From positions 1 to 64,000 of the forward strand of contig NZ_PYVZ01000021.1 of the NCBI RefSeq assembly GCF_003056405.1: a stretch of 64,000 nt of DNA. The letters are read 5' to 3'. Below, piece by piece: positions 1-9,061 of the stretch. This stretch comes from Devosia indica (GTDB lineage: Bacteria > Pseudomonadota > Alphaproteobacteria > Rhizobiales > Devosiaceae). The notes below the pieces were generated by a model, which was given only the letters and a program-made list of their open reading frames with translations, searched no databases and was not told where the DNA came from. Position numbers and translations under genes: made by a program. Numbering within the stretch: the stretch's first letter is position 1; each line of letters starts with the position of its first letter.

Positions 1-276
1 TCAGAAAACGTGCACCCATCGAAGTCTTTTACAACCAGTCAGGAATTGCTTCCAAACCAGTTCGCAAGAACCTCGCCGTCCACGTTTCTCTTTCTTCTAT
101 TCTTCACAATGTCAAAGAGCTGACCCATCGCCGTCACCGGCTGACACGTCGATTGGAAGCAATGCTTCCTGAATTCCTTCAGAGAACACGATCTCAGCTC
201 CGGTTGCCCGGCAGATCGTCTGCCCTGTCAGATTGCGCCGAACTGTGGGAGCAACAAGTGCTCGCGTCGTCAGCGC
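1..276 (-). ncRNA. leader of an rRNA operon (16S gene lies beyond the left edge)
   Basis: Read on the minus strand, this is the transcribed leader between an rRNA-type promoter (283-311) and the left edge. It holds a boxA antitermination element at 110-120 followed by A/G-rich sequence (about 85-109), as expected ahead of 16S rRNA. An 11-bp inverted repeat, 45-55 against 153-163, encloses boxA and could form a processing stem. A local hairpin with 6-bp arms sits at 155-169. No tRNA-Ile or tRNA-Ala is present between promoter and boxA, so this is the operon leader rather than the 16S-23S spacer. The 16S gene itself is not in the window; its presence to the left is inferred. Confidence 0.72.
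110..120 (-). promoter_or_regulatory. boxA antitermination element
   Basis: The minus strand reads GCTCTTTGACA, which matches the rRNA boxA consensus (TGCTCTTTAACA in E. coli) bound by NusB/NusE. Its place about 160 nt after the promoter fits an rRNA leader. Confidence 0.75.
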
Positions 277-282
277 TGGCGG

Positions 283-311
283 GTTGTATTCGAGACGCTT
301 TAGTCTGTCAA
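283..311 (-). promoter_or_regulatory. rRNA operon promoter
   Basis: The minus strand has a perfect -35 hexamer TTGACA at 306-311, a 17-bp spacer and TACAAC at 283-288. An A/T-rich stretch lies upstream (about 312-370), like an UP element, and a G/C-rich discriminator follows the -10, as in stringently controlled rRNA promoters. Transcription runs leftward, starting near 276. Confidence 0.75.
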
Positions 312-770
312 CAACCTATTTTCGTATTTCGTCAGAAGCCGAAACTTGAAAATCTGAAACCTAAATTGCTTTTGATTTCAGAGGCTTGCTTCCGTGCCCG
401 CCGCCGTATGGCGCCGCGCTCTTCAGCGATGGGCGGGTTATAGGGATCGGTTTTGCACTTGGGAAGCCCCCAAATGACAAAACTGACATTTTTCAGCCTG
501 CCCATCCTCGCCGCATGTGGAAAACTCGACCAAACGACCAGTGATTTCCGGCCTTTCCGGCGCCAGTTGCAAAGTGGGAGCTTTTCCCGCCGATTTCAAG
601 TCCGGATCGGGACGGGCCTTGTCCCCCAGTTTTGCCGCATTTTTCGGTGATAGGGCAGAACCATTGCTAACGTGCGCGCGTGACTCTAGGTTTGTGCACG
701 GCGCCTTGGCGTCCAAGCCGGCCAACCGGCGGGGCAAGACAGTACCACCAGCCTAATGAAGGATGGAGCG
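312..770. other. intergenic region between the rRNA promoter and the M23 gene
   Basis: No gene is supported here. Short open frames exist on both strands but lack ribosome sites and recognisable sequence. The A/T-rich part at 312-370 probably serves the leftward rRNA promoter. The promoter of the M23 gene should lie in the right part, but I could not pick out clear hexamers. Confidence 0.55.
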
Positions 771-2735
771 TTGAACGCGACGCAGAGACGACGCCATGCG
801 GCCATGCTGCAGGCGACCGGCTATGAAGACGGTCCGGCGCTGACCGTGCAGTCCACCGATGGCGAAATCCCGCAGGGACGGGAGCTGAGCTTTGCCTGGC
901 TCAGCGGCACCGTGCTGACAGGCCTGACCAGTGTTCTGTTGATGGGCGCCGCTCTCTATGTCTCATTTCAGGGGCAGGACACCTTCTCGACCGCCTATGC
1001 CGCACTCAATCTTGCGGCCCCTCGGGTCGAGCAGCCATTGGCGACCGATCTGACCTCCAAGACCTCGCGTCTTCGTCCCGTGGCGGCCACCCGCTCGGAC
1101 CGTGAAATCATTGAGGCTGCCACCCGCCAGATCGTTGACGGCCGCGAGATCATCCGCAATCAGCCTTTCGTCCGCATCAGTGCGACCCTGGCCACCACGG
1201 CCACCTCGCTGTCGGCCGATGTGCCGGCATATGATCCGGTTGCCATACTCAACAAAGCCCAGCCTTTGACCAGCGCGGCGCTCGACATCGCCACCGATGT
1301 CTATGGCACCGACGTCGATGGCGAGGTCGCCGTCAATCAGTCGGCCATGCCGGACGATTTCGTGCCGAACCGCACGATTTCGGATCAGGGCGCCGCCGAT
1401 TTTGTCCGCGCCATGGTCGGCGCGCCCTTCACCATTGATGGCGGCGGGCCGGCTCTGGCCTATGCCGCCCTGGCCCCGACCCTGCAGGATCTGGCAGCGT
1501 CGCAAGCCGATGCTGTGGCCGGGGTGGCCGAGAACGTCACGGTCGTCCCCAAGACGACATTGGCGTCTGGCGAAACACTGGGCCGCACCGAGCGCTTTCT
1601 GACGGTCCGCGAAATCGGCCCTCTGTCCGATACGCTGGTGCGCAATGGCTTCACACCGGCCCAGGTCGGGATGATTGAACGAACCCTCGCCAATCTGATG
1701 CCGGCGGCAGGCCTGCCGGCTGGCATTCGGTTGCGCATTCTCTATGGTCCCCATAGCACCGGCGCGGCCAGTCTTGTTCCCTATCGCATGTCGATCTACC
1801 GCCCTGAAGGTGCACCGGGGGATCGGCACATTGCCACCGTGGCGCTGAGCGACAACGGACAATATGTCGTTGGCCTGCAGCCGGACTGGGTGGATTTTCC
1901 GGCCGAAGATGTCGAGCAGATCAGTGTGGGCAATCTGCCCAGCATCTATCGCTCCATCTGGGAGACCGGCCGCAAGCACGATCTGAGCGATGCCACCATC
2001 GAGCGCATCATCGCCATGTTTGCCTATGATATCGACATGACCAAGCGCGTTGCCGCAGGCGACACCATCGAAATCCTTGAAGCCGGCGATACCGGGGACG
2101 GCGCCGAAGAGGAACTACTTTATGTGGGCCTGACATTGTCGGGCACCACGCGCCAGCTCTATCGCTTCACCACTGATGATGGGGTGGTCGATTTTTACGA
2201 CCCCGACGGGGAAACCGGAAAGCGCTTCCTCAATCGCCGTCCGCTCGAAGGCGGTGGCACGCTGCGCTCGCGCTTTGGTTATCGCATCCACCCGATCTTC
2301 AAAACCCGCAGGCTCCATACCGGCGTCGACCTGGCCGCAAGGACCGGTACCCCGATCTATGCCTCGGGCGATGGTGTGATCAGCTATTACAAGTGGCAGT
2401 CCGGCTATGGCAACAAGGTCGAGATCCAGCACGTCAATGGCTATGAGACCGCCTATGGCCACATGTCCAGATTTGCCGAAGGTCTTGGTGTTGGCTCCCG
2501 CGTCCGGCAGGGCCAGGTCGTCGGCTATGTCGGCTCGACCGGCCAATCGACCGGCCCGCACTTGCATTTCGAAATCAAGATCAACGGCAACCTGGTCGAC
2601 CCGCTCAGCGTCAAGTTGCCCAAGGACAATGTACTGGCCGCGCAATATCGAGACGAGTTCGACCAGACCATCGCCCAGATCAACGATCTGATGGCCCGCG
2701 ACCCCGCACCGGTTTCAGTCGCCGAGGCGAACTAG
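771..2735 (+). CDS. M23 family metallopeptidase (membrane-anchored murein endopeptidase)
   Basis: Predicted zinc endopeptidase that cuts peptide cross-links in peptidoglycan. The 654-residue product has one membrane segment near residues 41-65, a long periplasmic middle part, and a C-terminal M23/LytM domain. The domain shows both signature motifs: HTGVD at 516-520 (first zinc ligands) and HLH at 597-599. FGYRIHP just before the domain is typical of active enzymes. An upstream in-frame ATG at 756 has no ribosome site, whereas TTG at 771 has AAGGA seven bases upstream, so TTG is chosen. The gene stands alone on this strand. Its exact substrate (septal or side-wall cross-links) cannot be read from sequence. 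Confidence 0.9.
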   Translation: MNATQRRRHAAMLQATGYEDGPALTVQSTDGEIPQGRELSFAWLSGTVLTGLTSVLLMGAALYVSFQGQDTFSTAYAALNLAAPRVEQPLATDLTSKTSRLRPVAATRSDREIIEAATRQIVDGREIIRNQPFVRISATLATTATSLSADVPAYDPVAILNKAQPLTSAALDIATDVYGTDVDGEVAVNQSAMPDDFVPNRTISDQGAADFVRAMVGAPFTIDGGGPALAYAALAPTLQDLAASQADAVAGVAENVTVVPKTTLASGETLGRTERFLTVREIGPLSDTLVRNGFTPAQVGMIERTLANLMPAAGLPAGIRLRILYGPHSTGAASLVPYRMSIYRPEGAPGDRHIATVALSDNGQYVVGLQPDWVDFPAEDVEQISVGNLPSIYRSIWETGRKHDLSDATIERIIAMFAYDIDMTKRVAAGDTIEILEAGDTGDGAEEELLYVGLTLSGTTRQLYRFTTDDGVVDFYDPDGETGKRFLNRRPLEGGGTLRSRFGYRIHPIFKTRRLHTGVDLAARTGTPIYASGDGVISYYKWQSGYGNKVEIQHVNGYETAYGHMSRFAEGLGVGSRVRQGQVVGYVGSTGQSTGPHLHFEIKINGNLVDPLSVKLPKDNVLAAQYRDEFDQTIAQINDLMARDPAPVSVAEAN

Positions 2736-2768
2736 AGCGCTTTCAGCAGAGCCGCGCCAAGGCGCGCG

Positions 2769-3110
2769 CTACTCCGGCCGCGCTACATAGACGGCCAGTT
2801 CATTGCCACCCGGCTCGCGGAAGTGGAATCGTCTCCCGCCGGGAAAATCGAACTGGGCACGAGTAATGACGCCACCGGCTCTGACAACCCGCCGCTCGGC
2901 GTCGTCCAGATCATCGGTGCGGACAACCGCCATGCTGGCCTGGACGCGTTCGGCCGCCTGATCGACGCCCCCGTCTATGCCCGCCCCGTCCAGCCCATCA
3001 TAGTCGGGTCCATAGCTGACAATACCCCAACCGAAAGCGGCGCGGAAAAAACCGCTCGTGGCCCGCCTGTCGGTCGAAGGAAACTCGATATAGTCGATAC
3101 GATCGTTCAT
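2769..3110 (-). CDS. VOC family protein (glyoxalase/bleomycin-resistance-like)
   Basis: A single 113-residue vicinal-oxygen-chelate fold protein. The start MNDRIDYIEFPSTD, the motif FFRAAFGWG, and the ending FREPGGNELAVYV are typical of small VOC proteins that work as homodimers. The substrate is unknown. ATG at 3110 is preferred to the GTG at 3125 because GGAG lies six bases before the ATG. The gene sits between the M23 gene and the clpB stop and is transcribed toward the M23 gene. Confidence 0.82.
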   Translation of the reverse strand: MNDRIDYIEFPSTDRRATSGFFRAAFGWGIVSYGPDYDGLDGAGIDGGVDQAAERVQASMAVVRTDDLDDAERRVVRAGGVITRAQFDFPGGRRFHFREPGGNELAVYVARPE

Positions 3111-3187
3111 TTTCCACTCCGGCACTCAGGCCATTTGTTCACTTTATGTTCTATTACGCACCTCGCGAATTTGCAAGGCTTATATGG

Positions 3188-3217
3188 AAGGGGCCGGTCC
3201 TCGGACCGGCCCCTTTT
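3188..3217 (-). terminator. strong hairpin downstream of clpB
   Basis: Inverted repeat with 13-bp arms (3188-3200 and 3203-3215) just after the clpB stop on the minus strand. On the plus strand it is followed by TTTT; on the minus strand the U-run is weak, so it may act in both directions or mainly stabilise the clpB 3' end. Confidence 0.6.
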
Positions 3218-3235
3218 CGTTAGCCCAGCAGACGG

Positions 3236-5851
3236 CTAGGCCGCTGCCCCGGCCTCCGGCAATTCGCCTGGGCGAAGCACGATTCCGCTCTCATCGGCAT
3301 CCACCACGACCCGATCTCCGTCGCTGACCTTGCCCGAGAGAATTTCCTCGGCCAGTTCATCCTGCACTTCACGCTGGATGACGCGCTTCAGCGGGCGGGC
3401 GCCATAGGCCGGATCATAGCCCTCATTGGCTAGCCATTCGCGGGCCTTCGGTGTCAGCTCGAGCGCAATGTCGCGATCCTTGAGCAGCCCTTCGAGCCGC
3501 CCGAACTGGATATCGACGATATTGCCCATATGTTCGCGCCCGAGGCGGTGGAACAGCAGGATCTCGTCGATCCGGTTGAGGAACTCGGGCCGGAACGCCG
3601 CCTTGACAGCGTCGAGGACCTTGCCACGAGCCAGGTCCACCGGCTCATCATCCTTGAGTTCCACCAGATATTCGGCACCCAGATTCGAGGTGAGGATCAC
3701 CACCGTATTGCGGAAGTCCACCGTGCGACCCTGGCCATCGGTCAACCGGCCATCATCGAGCACCTGCAGCAGCACGTTGAAGACGTCCGGATGAGCCTTT
3801 TCGATCTCGTCGAACAGGATCACCTGGTAAGGCCGACGCCGCACGGCTTCGGTCAACACCCCGCCTTCATCGTAACCGACATAGCCTGGAGGCGCGCCGA
3901 TCAACCTGGCCACCGAGTGCTTCTCCATGAATTCGGACATATCGAGCCGCACCATGGCGGTTTCGTCGTCGAACAGGAATTGCGCCAGGGCCTTGGTCAG
4001 CTCGGTCTTGCCCACGCCGGTGGGTCCCAGGAACATGAACGAACCAATCGGCCGGTTCGGGTCCTGCAAGCCGGCACGCGAACGCCGCACCGCCTTGGCG
4101 ACCGCCGCCACCGCCTCGGTTTGCCCGATCACCCGGGCGCCCAGCGAGGTTTCCATATGCAACAGCTTTTCGCGCTCGCCTTCCATCATCCGGTCGACCG
4201 GAATGCCGGTCCAGCGCGACACCACCTGGGCAATGTCCGTGGGTTCAACGGTCTCCTTTGCCATCACCGGATCGGGCTGGCCGTCGCCATCTGCATCATC
4301 CGCACTGGCAAGCCGCTTTTCCAGATCCGGGATGACGCCATAGGCCAGCTCGCCGGCCTTGGCCAGATCACCCTGGCGCTGTGCAATCTCAAGCTGGCTG
4401 CGAGCGGCATCGAGCTCTTCTTTGATCCTGGTGGAACCCTGCAGCCGCTCCTTCTCGGCCAGCCATTTGGCCGAGAGAGTCTGTGCCTGCTCTTCGAGCC
4501 CCGCAAGATCGTGTTCAAGCCGCTCGAGCCGGGCCTTGGACCCCTCATCTGTCTCTTTCTTGAGCGCCTCGCGTTCGATCTTGAGCTGCATGATCTTGCG
4601 ATCCAGCTCGTCCAGAGCTTCGGGCTTGCTGTCGACCGCCATGCGCAGCCGCGCAGCCGCCTCGTCCATCAGATCGATGGCCTTGTCGGGCAGGAAGCGG
4701 TCAGTGATATAGCGGTTCGACAGCGTCGCTGCACTGACCAGCGCCGAGTCGGCAATGCGAATGCCGTGATGCAGCTCATATTTTTCCTTAAGGCCTCGCA
4801 GGATCGAAATGGTGTCTTCCACCGTGGGCTCGGACACGAAGACCGGCTGGAAGCGCCGGGCCAGAGCCGGGTCCTTTTCGACATGCTTGCGATATTCATC
4901 CAGCGTGGTCGCACCGACGCAGTGCAGCTCACCGCGCGCCAAAGCTGGCTTGAGCAGGTTGGACGCATCCATGGCACCCTCGCTCTTGCCCGCGCCGACC
5001 AGCGTATGCATCTCGTCAATGAACAGGATGATCTGCCCCTCAGCGGCCTGAACCTCCGATAGCACGGATTTCAGCCGTTCTTCGAACTCACCGCGATATT
5101 TGGCGCCGGCGATCAGCGCGCCCATGTCGAGCGCGAGCAGGCTCTTGTTCTTGAGCGATTCCGGGACGTCGCCATTGACGATGCGGATCGCCAGGCCTTC
5201 GGCAATCGCCGTCTTGCCCACGCCCGGTTCGCCAATCAGTACCGGATTGTTCTTGGTCCGGCGGCTCAGCACCTGAATGGTGCGGCGGATTTCCTCGTCG
5301 CGCCCGATCACCGGGTCGAGCCGGCCTTCGCGCACGTCCTCGGTGAGGTCGCGCGCATATTTCTTGAGCGCGTCATATGTGTTTTCCGCCGACGCACTGT
5401 CTGCGGTCCGGCCCTTGCGGATTTCCTCAATGGCCGTGTTAAGTCCCTGCGCGGTCACCCCGGCCGAACTCAGCACCTTGCCGGCATCGCTATCCTTCTC
5501 GATCACCAGCGCCAGCAGCAGCCGCTCAACCGTGACAAAGCTGTCCCCGGCCTTCTGTGCCGCCTGTTCGGCGGTGTCGAAGACCTTGGCCAACTCGCGG
5601 CTGAGATAAAGCTGCCCGGCATCGCCGGAAACCTTGGGAATCTTGTTCAGTGCCGCCTCGACACCCGCCCGCGCTGCCTTGGGATCTCCCCCGGCGCGCC
5701 CGATCAGCCCATTGGCCATGCCCTGGTCGTCATCAAGCAGAACCTTGAGCAGGTGGATCGGCGAAAACTGCTGGTGGCCCTTGCCCAGGGCCGCGGTCTG
5801 CGCGCTCTGAATGAAGCCGCGCGCCCGCTCGGTGTATTTTTCGATATTCAA
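3236..5851 (-). CDS. clpB: ATP-dependent disaggregase ClpB
   Basis: Hsp100 chaperone that threads aggregated proteins through a hexameric pore together with DnaK. Visible parts in order: N-terminal Clp repeat domain ([12 protein letters not shown], residues 2-150), first AAA domain with Walker A GEPGVGKT near 205 and FIDEMHTL, a coiled middle domain rich in Glu, Lys and Leu (about 410-525), and second AAA domain with GPTGVGKT near 610 and [14 protein letters not shown]. The product is 871 residues, the usual ClpB length. The start is TTG at 5851, with AAGGAG seven bases upstream. The frame stays open upstream to an ATG at 6007, but that stretch does not look like ClpB. The middle domain separates it from ClpA. 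Confidence 0.97.
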   Translation of the reverse strand: MNIEKYTERARGFIQSAQTAALGKGHQQFSPIHLLKVLLDDDQGMANGLIGRAGGDPKAARAGVEAALNKIPKVSGDAGQLYLSRELAKVFDTAEQAAQKAGDSFVTVERLLLALVIEKDSDAGKVLSSAGVTAQGLNTAIEEIRKGRTADSASAENTYDALKKYARDLTEDVREGRLDPVIGRDEEIRRTIQVLSRRTKNNPVLIGEPGVGKTAIAEGLAIRIVNGDVPESLKNKSLLALDMGALIAGAKYRGEFEERLKSVLSEVQAAEGQIILFIDEMHTLVGAGKSEGAMDASNLLKPALARGELHCVGATTLDEYRKHVEKDPALARRFQPVFVSEPTVEDTISILRGLKEKYELHHGIRIADSALVSAATLSNRYITDRFLPDKAIDLMDEAAARLRMAVDSKPEALDELDRKIMQLKIEREALKKETDEGSKARLERLEHDLAGLEEQAQTLSAKWLAEKERLQGSTRIKEELDAARSQLEIAQRQGDLAKAGELAYGVIPDLEKRLASADDADGDGQPDPVMAKETVEPTDIAQVVSRWTGIPVDRMMEGEREKLLHMETSLGARVIGQTEAVAAVAKAVRRSRAGLQDPNRPIGSFMFLGPTGVGKTELTKALAQFLFDDETAMVRLDMSEFMEKHSVARLIGAPPGYVGYDEGGVLTEAVRRRPYQVILFDEIEKAHPDVFNVLLQVLDDGRLTDGQGRTVDFRNTVVILTSNLGAEYLVELKDDEPVDLARGKVLDAVKAAFRPEFLNRIDEILLFHRLGREHMGNIVDIQFGRLEGLLKDRDIALELTPKAREWLANEGYDPAYGARPLKRVIQREVQDELAEEILSGKVSDGDRVVVDADESGIVLRPGELPEAGAAA

Positions 5852-5949
5852 TGCAACTCTCCTTGTCTCGCCCGCCACCCGGCCCAGCAAAGGCACCGGC
5901 ATGACGTCGGAAGCGTCGTTCGAACCATGCCCATATTGGCGCATCGTCC

Positions 5950-5965
5950 GACCTAGATGTAGGTC
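5950..5965. promoter_or_regulatory. inverted repeat upstream of clpB
   Basis: GACCTA and TAGGTC form a perfect 6-bp inverted repeat with a 4-base centre, about 100 bp upstream of the clpB start. CTTGAA lies next to it on the minus strand. It may be part of a regulated or heat-shock promoter, but the spacing to a classic RpoH -10 element is not right, so the role is open. Confidence 0.35.
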
Positions 5966-6036
5966 ATTCAAGCGCGAACAAAAGGGGCTCGAGAGGAGAA
6001 TCTCCACCCAGCAGGGTGGGGTCGTTGATTGCCAAC

Positions 6037-6065
6037 AAAAATGCCGGGCATCGGGCCCGGCATTT
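6037..6065 (-). terminator. terminator after the DUF4167 gene
   Basis: Arms at 6039-6049 and 6055-6065 form an 11-bp stem around a 5-base loop, and the minus strand continues into TTTTT (6041 down to 6037). It lies 19 bp beyond the DUF4167 stop and separates that gene from clpB. Confidence 0.85.
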
Positions 6066-6083
6066 GATGGTTTTCAACGCGCC

Positions 6084-6692
6084 TTATTCGGCAGCATTGC
6101 CTGTCAGGAAGGCCGGCAGTTCCGGCGTCGGCTCAGGCTGCGCGCCGCTGGCATCAGCCGGTGCAGCACCCGCCTCACCGCCAGCATTGCGGCGACGGCG
6201 CGGGCGGCGTTCACGCGGCTTGCGGGCAGGCTGATCGCTCTCACCCTCGGCCGACGCTGCCGCGGCATCCTCACCGGGCTTGTCGCCCGCCTCGGCTGCG
6301 GCCGGAGCCTGCTCGCTTTCGCCGTCATTGTTCTGCTGAGCCGGCTGGGGCGGCTGCGGCGACGAGAAACGCGAATTGACGTCATTGCCGTCATCTTCGA
6401 ACTCGTTCTCGTCCTGGCTCTGTCCGTCGCGCGGACCATTCATGGCCTGCTGGGCGGAGGAAACAATACGGAAATAATGCTCGGCATGCTGCAGATAATT
6501 CTCGGCCATCACCGAATCGCCCGAGGATTGGGCGTCGCGGGCGAGCTGCATATATTTCTCGGCAACGTGGGAGGCATTGCCGCGAACCTTAACGTCAGGT
6601 CCGTTGCTCTCATAATTGCGCGACAGCGGATTGACATGTTTGCGTCCGCCGTTCCGGCCACGCTGCCGGTTCTTGTTCTGATTAGGTCTCAT
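6084..6692 (-). CDS. DUF4167 domain-containing protein
   Basis: A 202-residue protein. The N-terminal third (KHVNPLSRNYESNGPD, then SHVAEKYMQLARDAQSSGD and LQHAEHYFRI) matches the alphaproteobacterial DUF4167 family. The rest is low-complexity, alternating acidic and Gln/Pro/Ala stretches, with an arginine-rich patch (RKPRERRPRRRR) that suggests nucleic-acid binding. Function is not established. Its place next to prfA and prmC is conserved in Hyphomicrobiales and hints at a link to RNA or translation. It ends at a strong terminator, so it is the last gene of its transcription unit. Confidence 0.85.
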   Translation of the reverse strand: MRPNQNKNRQRGRNGGRKHVNPLSRNYESNGPDVKVRGNASHVAEKYMQLARDAQSSGDSVMAENYLQHAEHYFRIVSSAQQAMNGPRDGQSQDENEFEDDGNDVNSRFSSPQPPQPAQQNNDGESEQAPAAAEAGDKPGEDAAAASAEGESDQPARKPRERRPRRRRNAGGEAGAAPADASGAQPEPTPELPAFLTGNAAE

Positions 6693-7036
6693 CGGGTCGC
6701 TTTGTCTAACTCTAAAAAGCTAAGCGTCACATCAATGGGCGGACCGGCGCAAAAGGCCCGATCTGGCCCTGACTCCGTCGGCGGTAAGTGCGCACCGGGC
6801 GGAATCTCGTCTGGCTTCATGAAGACCGAATGCGGTCGGCAGCGACCCTGGACAAGTCCATCCCGTCCCCCGCGTCGTCCCGGTCTTCCGGAACCGCGCT
6901 GCACCAGCAGCTCACTGCATTTTGGATCGGGTGTGATCGCCGCGGCGCCCATGATGCGCCATTGACAGCAGTCATAAACTAACCGCTTCGGCCCGGTTTG
7001 ACTAGCACAAACTGCGCCTTGTCCAAATCGGACGCT

Positions 7037-7912
7037 CTATTTGTCCTTCAGGTGGTGCCCTGAAATCACACGATCAAGGCCATTGAGGTCCTTGTGAACG
7101 ACAATATCGGCAAAACCGTGTTCGGCGAAAAGGGCGCTGACACTGCTGCCCTGATCATAGCCGATTTCCACCAGCACCTGGCCGCCCGGCACCAGGAACG
7201 CCTGCGCCAGTGCCGCAATGACTCGATAGGGGGCCAACCCGTCCGGCCCGCCATCCAGCGCCAGCCGAGGGTCGAAATCCTTCACCTCGGGCGCCAGCGT
7301 CTCGACAACAGCGCTGGTGATATAGGGGGGATTGGAGACGATGAGATCGAATTTTCTCACGCTTTCCTCATTGCCAGCCAGCGCCTCGAACCAGCTCCCC
7401 CGCGCAAAACCCAATCGATCCACCACGCCATGCCGCGTCGCATTACCCCGCGCCATCTCCAGCGCCTCTGGGCTGATATCGGTCGCCAACCCAGTGGCAT
7501 CGGAACGGTTGGCCAGCACGGCAACAGGAATGCAACCGGTGCCTGTCCCCAGATCAAGCAGGCTTCCGCCTTCCGGCAGCGTCTTGATCGCCAGCTCCAC
7601 CAGGAGCTCGGTATCGGACCGGGGCTCCAGCGTCGCGGCATTGAGGGCAAAGGCGAGGCCGAAAAATTCCCGCTCGCCGATAATGCGCGCCACCGATTCC
7701 CCGCCCATCCGCCGCTGTAGAAGCGCGGCGACCCGTGCGGCATCCGCGTCGGCGACAGGGTCCCGCTCACGCGTCGCAAGCGCCAGCGCGTCCAGTCCCA
7801 GTGCATGACCAGTGAGCAGCTTGGCGTCGAGTGCGGCGGTTTCAAAACCGAGCCGGCCCAGCACGTCGCGCCAGCCGCGCCAGAGCGCGCCAATACTGAG
7901 ATTTTCGCTCAG
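7037..7912 (-). CDS. prmC: peptide chain release factor N5-glutamine methyltransferase PrmC
   Basis: Methylates the glutamine of the GGQ motif in release factors, using S-adenosylmethionine. The SAM loop LDLGTGTGC and the catalytic NPPY motif (VSNPPYI) are visible. The first ATG/GTG-type start is GTG at 7864, but it would cut off the N-terminal helix. An in-frame CTG at 7912 overlaps the prfA TGA (CTGA) and has GGAG eight bases upstream, giving 291 residues, the normal family length. I therefore place the start at CTG, by analogy with ATGA overlaps. The gene is translationally coupled to prfA, which encodes its substrate. Confidence 0.9.
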   Translation of the reverse strand: MSENLSIGALWRGWRDVLGRLGFETAALDAKLLTGHALGLDALALATRERDPVADADAARVAALLQRRMGGESVARIIGEREFFGLAFALNAATLEPRSDTELLVELAIKTLPEGGSLLDLGTGTGCIPVAVLANRSDATGLATDISPEALEMARGNATRHGVVDRLGFARGSWFEALAGNEESVRKFDLIVSNPPYITSAVVETLAPEVKDFDPRLALDGGPDGLAPYRVIAALAQAFLVPGGQVLVEIGYDQGSSVSALFAEHGFADIVVHKDLNGLDRVISGHHLKDK

Positions 7913-8985
7913 TTGCCCTGCTCCATGGTGGCAAGCTGGGCCGCCTGGTGTTCCGTGATCAGCGCTTCGATCAGCTCATCCAGCGCCTCGCCGGTGATGA
8001 CCTTGTCGAGCTTGTAGAGCGTGAGATTGATACGGTGATCGGTGACACGGCCCTGTGGGAAGTTATAGGTGCGGATGCGCTCGGAGCGATCACCCGACCC
8101 AACCTGTCCCTTGCGCTCGGCCGAACGGGCGCTGTCGCGTTCTTCGCGCTGCATCTCATAGAGCCTTGAGCGCAGCACGATCATCGCCTGGGCCCGGTTC
8201 TGATGCTGAGATTTCATCGCCGAGGTGACCACAAGCCCGGTCGGGATGTGGGTGATGCGCACCGCCGAATCGGTGGTGTTGACATGCTGCCCGCCGGCGC
8301 CCGAGGCGCGCATCGTATCGATGCGGATATCCTCGTTGCGGATTTCGATGTCGATATCTTCGACTTCGGGCAGCACCGCCACTGTCGCGGCAGAGGTGTG
8401 AATACGGCCCGAACCCTCGGTCGCCGGAACACGCTGCACCCGGTGCACGCCGCTTTCATATTTCATCCGGGCATAGACGCCCTTGCCCGACACATTGGCA
8501 ATGATTTCCTTAAAGCCCCCCATCTCGCCGGGGCTCTCTTCCATCACCGTCACTTTCCAGCCATGTGAGGCCGCATAGCGCTCATACATGCGGAACAGAT
8601 CACCGGCGAACAGCGCCGCCTCATCGCCACCCGTGCCGCCACGGATTTCCAGGATAATGGATTTCTCGTCCGCCTCGTCCTTGGGCAGCAGCATGATACG
8701 GATCGATTGTTCGAGCTGCTCGATCCTCTCGTCCAGCGCCTCGATTTCCATTTCGGCCATTTCGGCCATTTCCTTGTCGCCGCTTTTCAGCAGCGCCTCG
8801 GCCTCGGCATGGTCCTTGAGGGCCTTCTTGTAGGCGGTGATTTCGCCCACGATCTCGCTGAGATCTGAATGCTCCTTGGAGAGCTTGGCCAGCTCATCCG
8901 GGCTCGCGCCACCACTGAGCGCGGCTTCAATATATTGAAACCGCGTTTCGAGGGCGTCGAGCTTGTCCTGGGGCAGGTTGGGCAT
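7909..8985 (-). CDS. prfA: peptide chain release factor 1
   Basis: Class I release factor that reads UAA and UAG and triggers hydrolysis of peptidyl-tRNA. The 358-residue product is full length. It carries the universal GGQ motif in [15 protein letters not shown] and the anticodon-like domain before it ([20 protein letters not shown]). It belongs to RF1 rather than RF2 by length and by the absence of the RF2 programmed frameshift. It lies between ptsP and prmC on the same strand and overlaps prmC. Confidence 0.97.
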   Translation of the reverse strand: MPNLPQDKLDALETRFQYIEAALSGGASPDELAKLSKEHSDLSEIVGEITAYKKALKDHAEAEALLKSGDKEMAEMAEMEIEALDERIEQLEQSIRIMLLPKDEADEKSIILEIRGGTGGDEAALFAGDLFRMYERYAASHGWKVTVMEESPGEMGGFKEIIANVSGKGVYARMKYESGVHRVQRVPATEGSGRIHTSAATVAVLPEVEDIDIEIRNEDIRIDTMRASGAGGQHVNTTDSAVRITHIPTGLVVTSAMKSQHQNRAQAMIVLRSRLYEMQREERDSARSAERKGQVGSGDRSERIRTYNFPQGRVTDHRINLTLYKLDKVITGEALDELIEALITEHQAAQLATMEQGN

Positions 8986-9011
8986 TCTTGGTCTTTCAGC
9001 GAAATTACGCT

Positions 9012-9060
9012 CCGGGGTGTAATGACCCCGGCGCGCAACATCAAGCGGCCAATGCCGCTT
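9012..9060 (-). other. two hairpins between ptsP and prfA
   Basis: Arms 9043-9049 and 9054-9060 (loop CAAT) and arms 9012-9018 and 9025-9031 form two consecutive stem-loops directly after the ptsP stop. There is no U-run. They may be processing or attenuating structures between the two genes rather than a full terminator. Confidence 0.45.
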
Positions 9061-9061
9061 G

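Noticed and set aside
153-443. 96-codon frame in the rRNA leader
   Set aside because: It lies over the leftward rRNA promoter and leader, with no family pattern.
3530-5062. 510-codon plus-strand frame opposite clpB
   Set aside because: Antisense image of clpB with no start site or motif.
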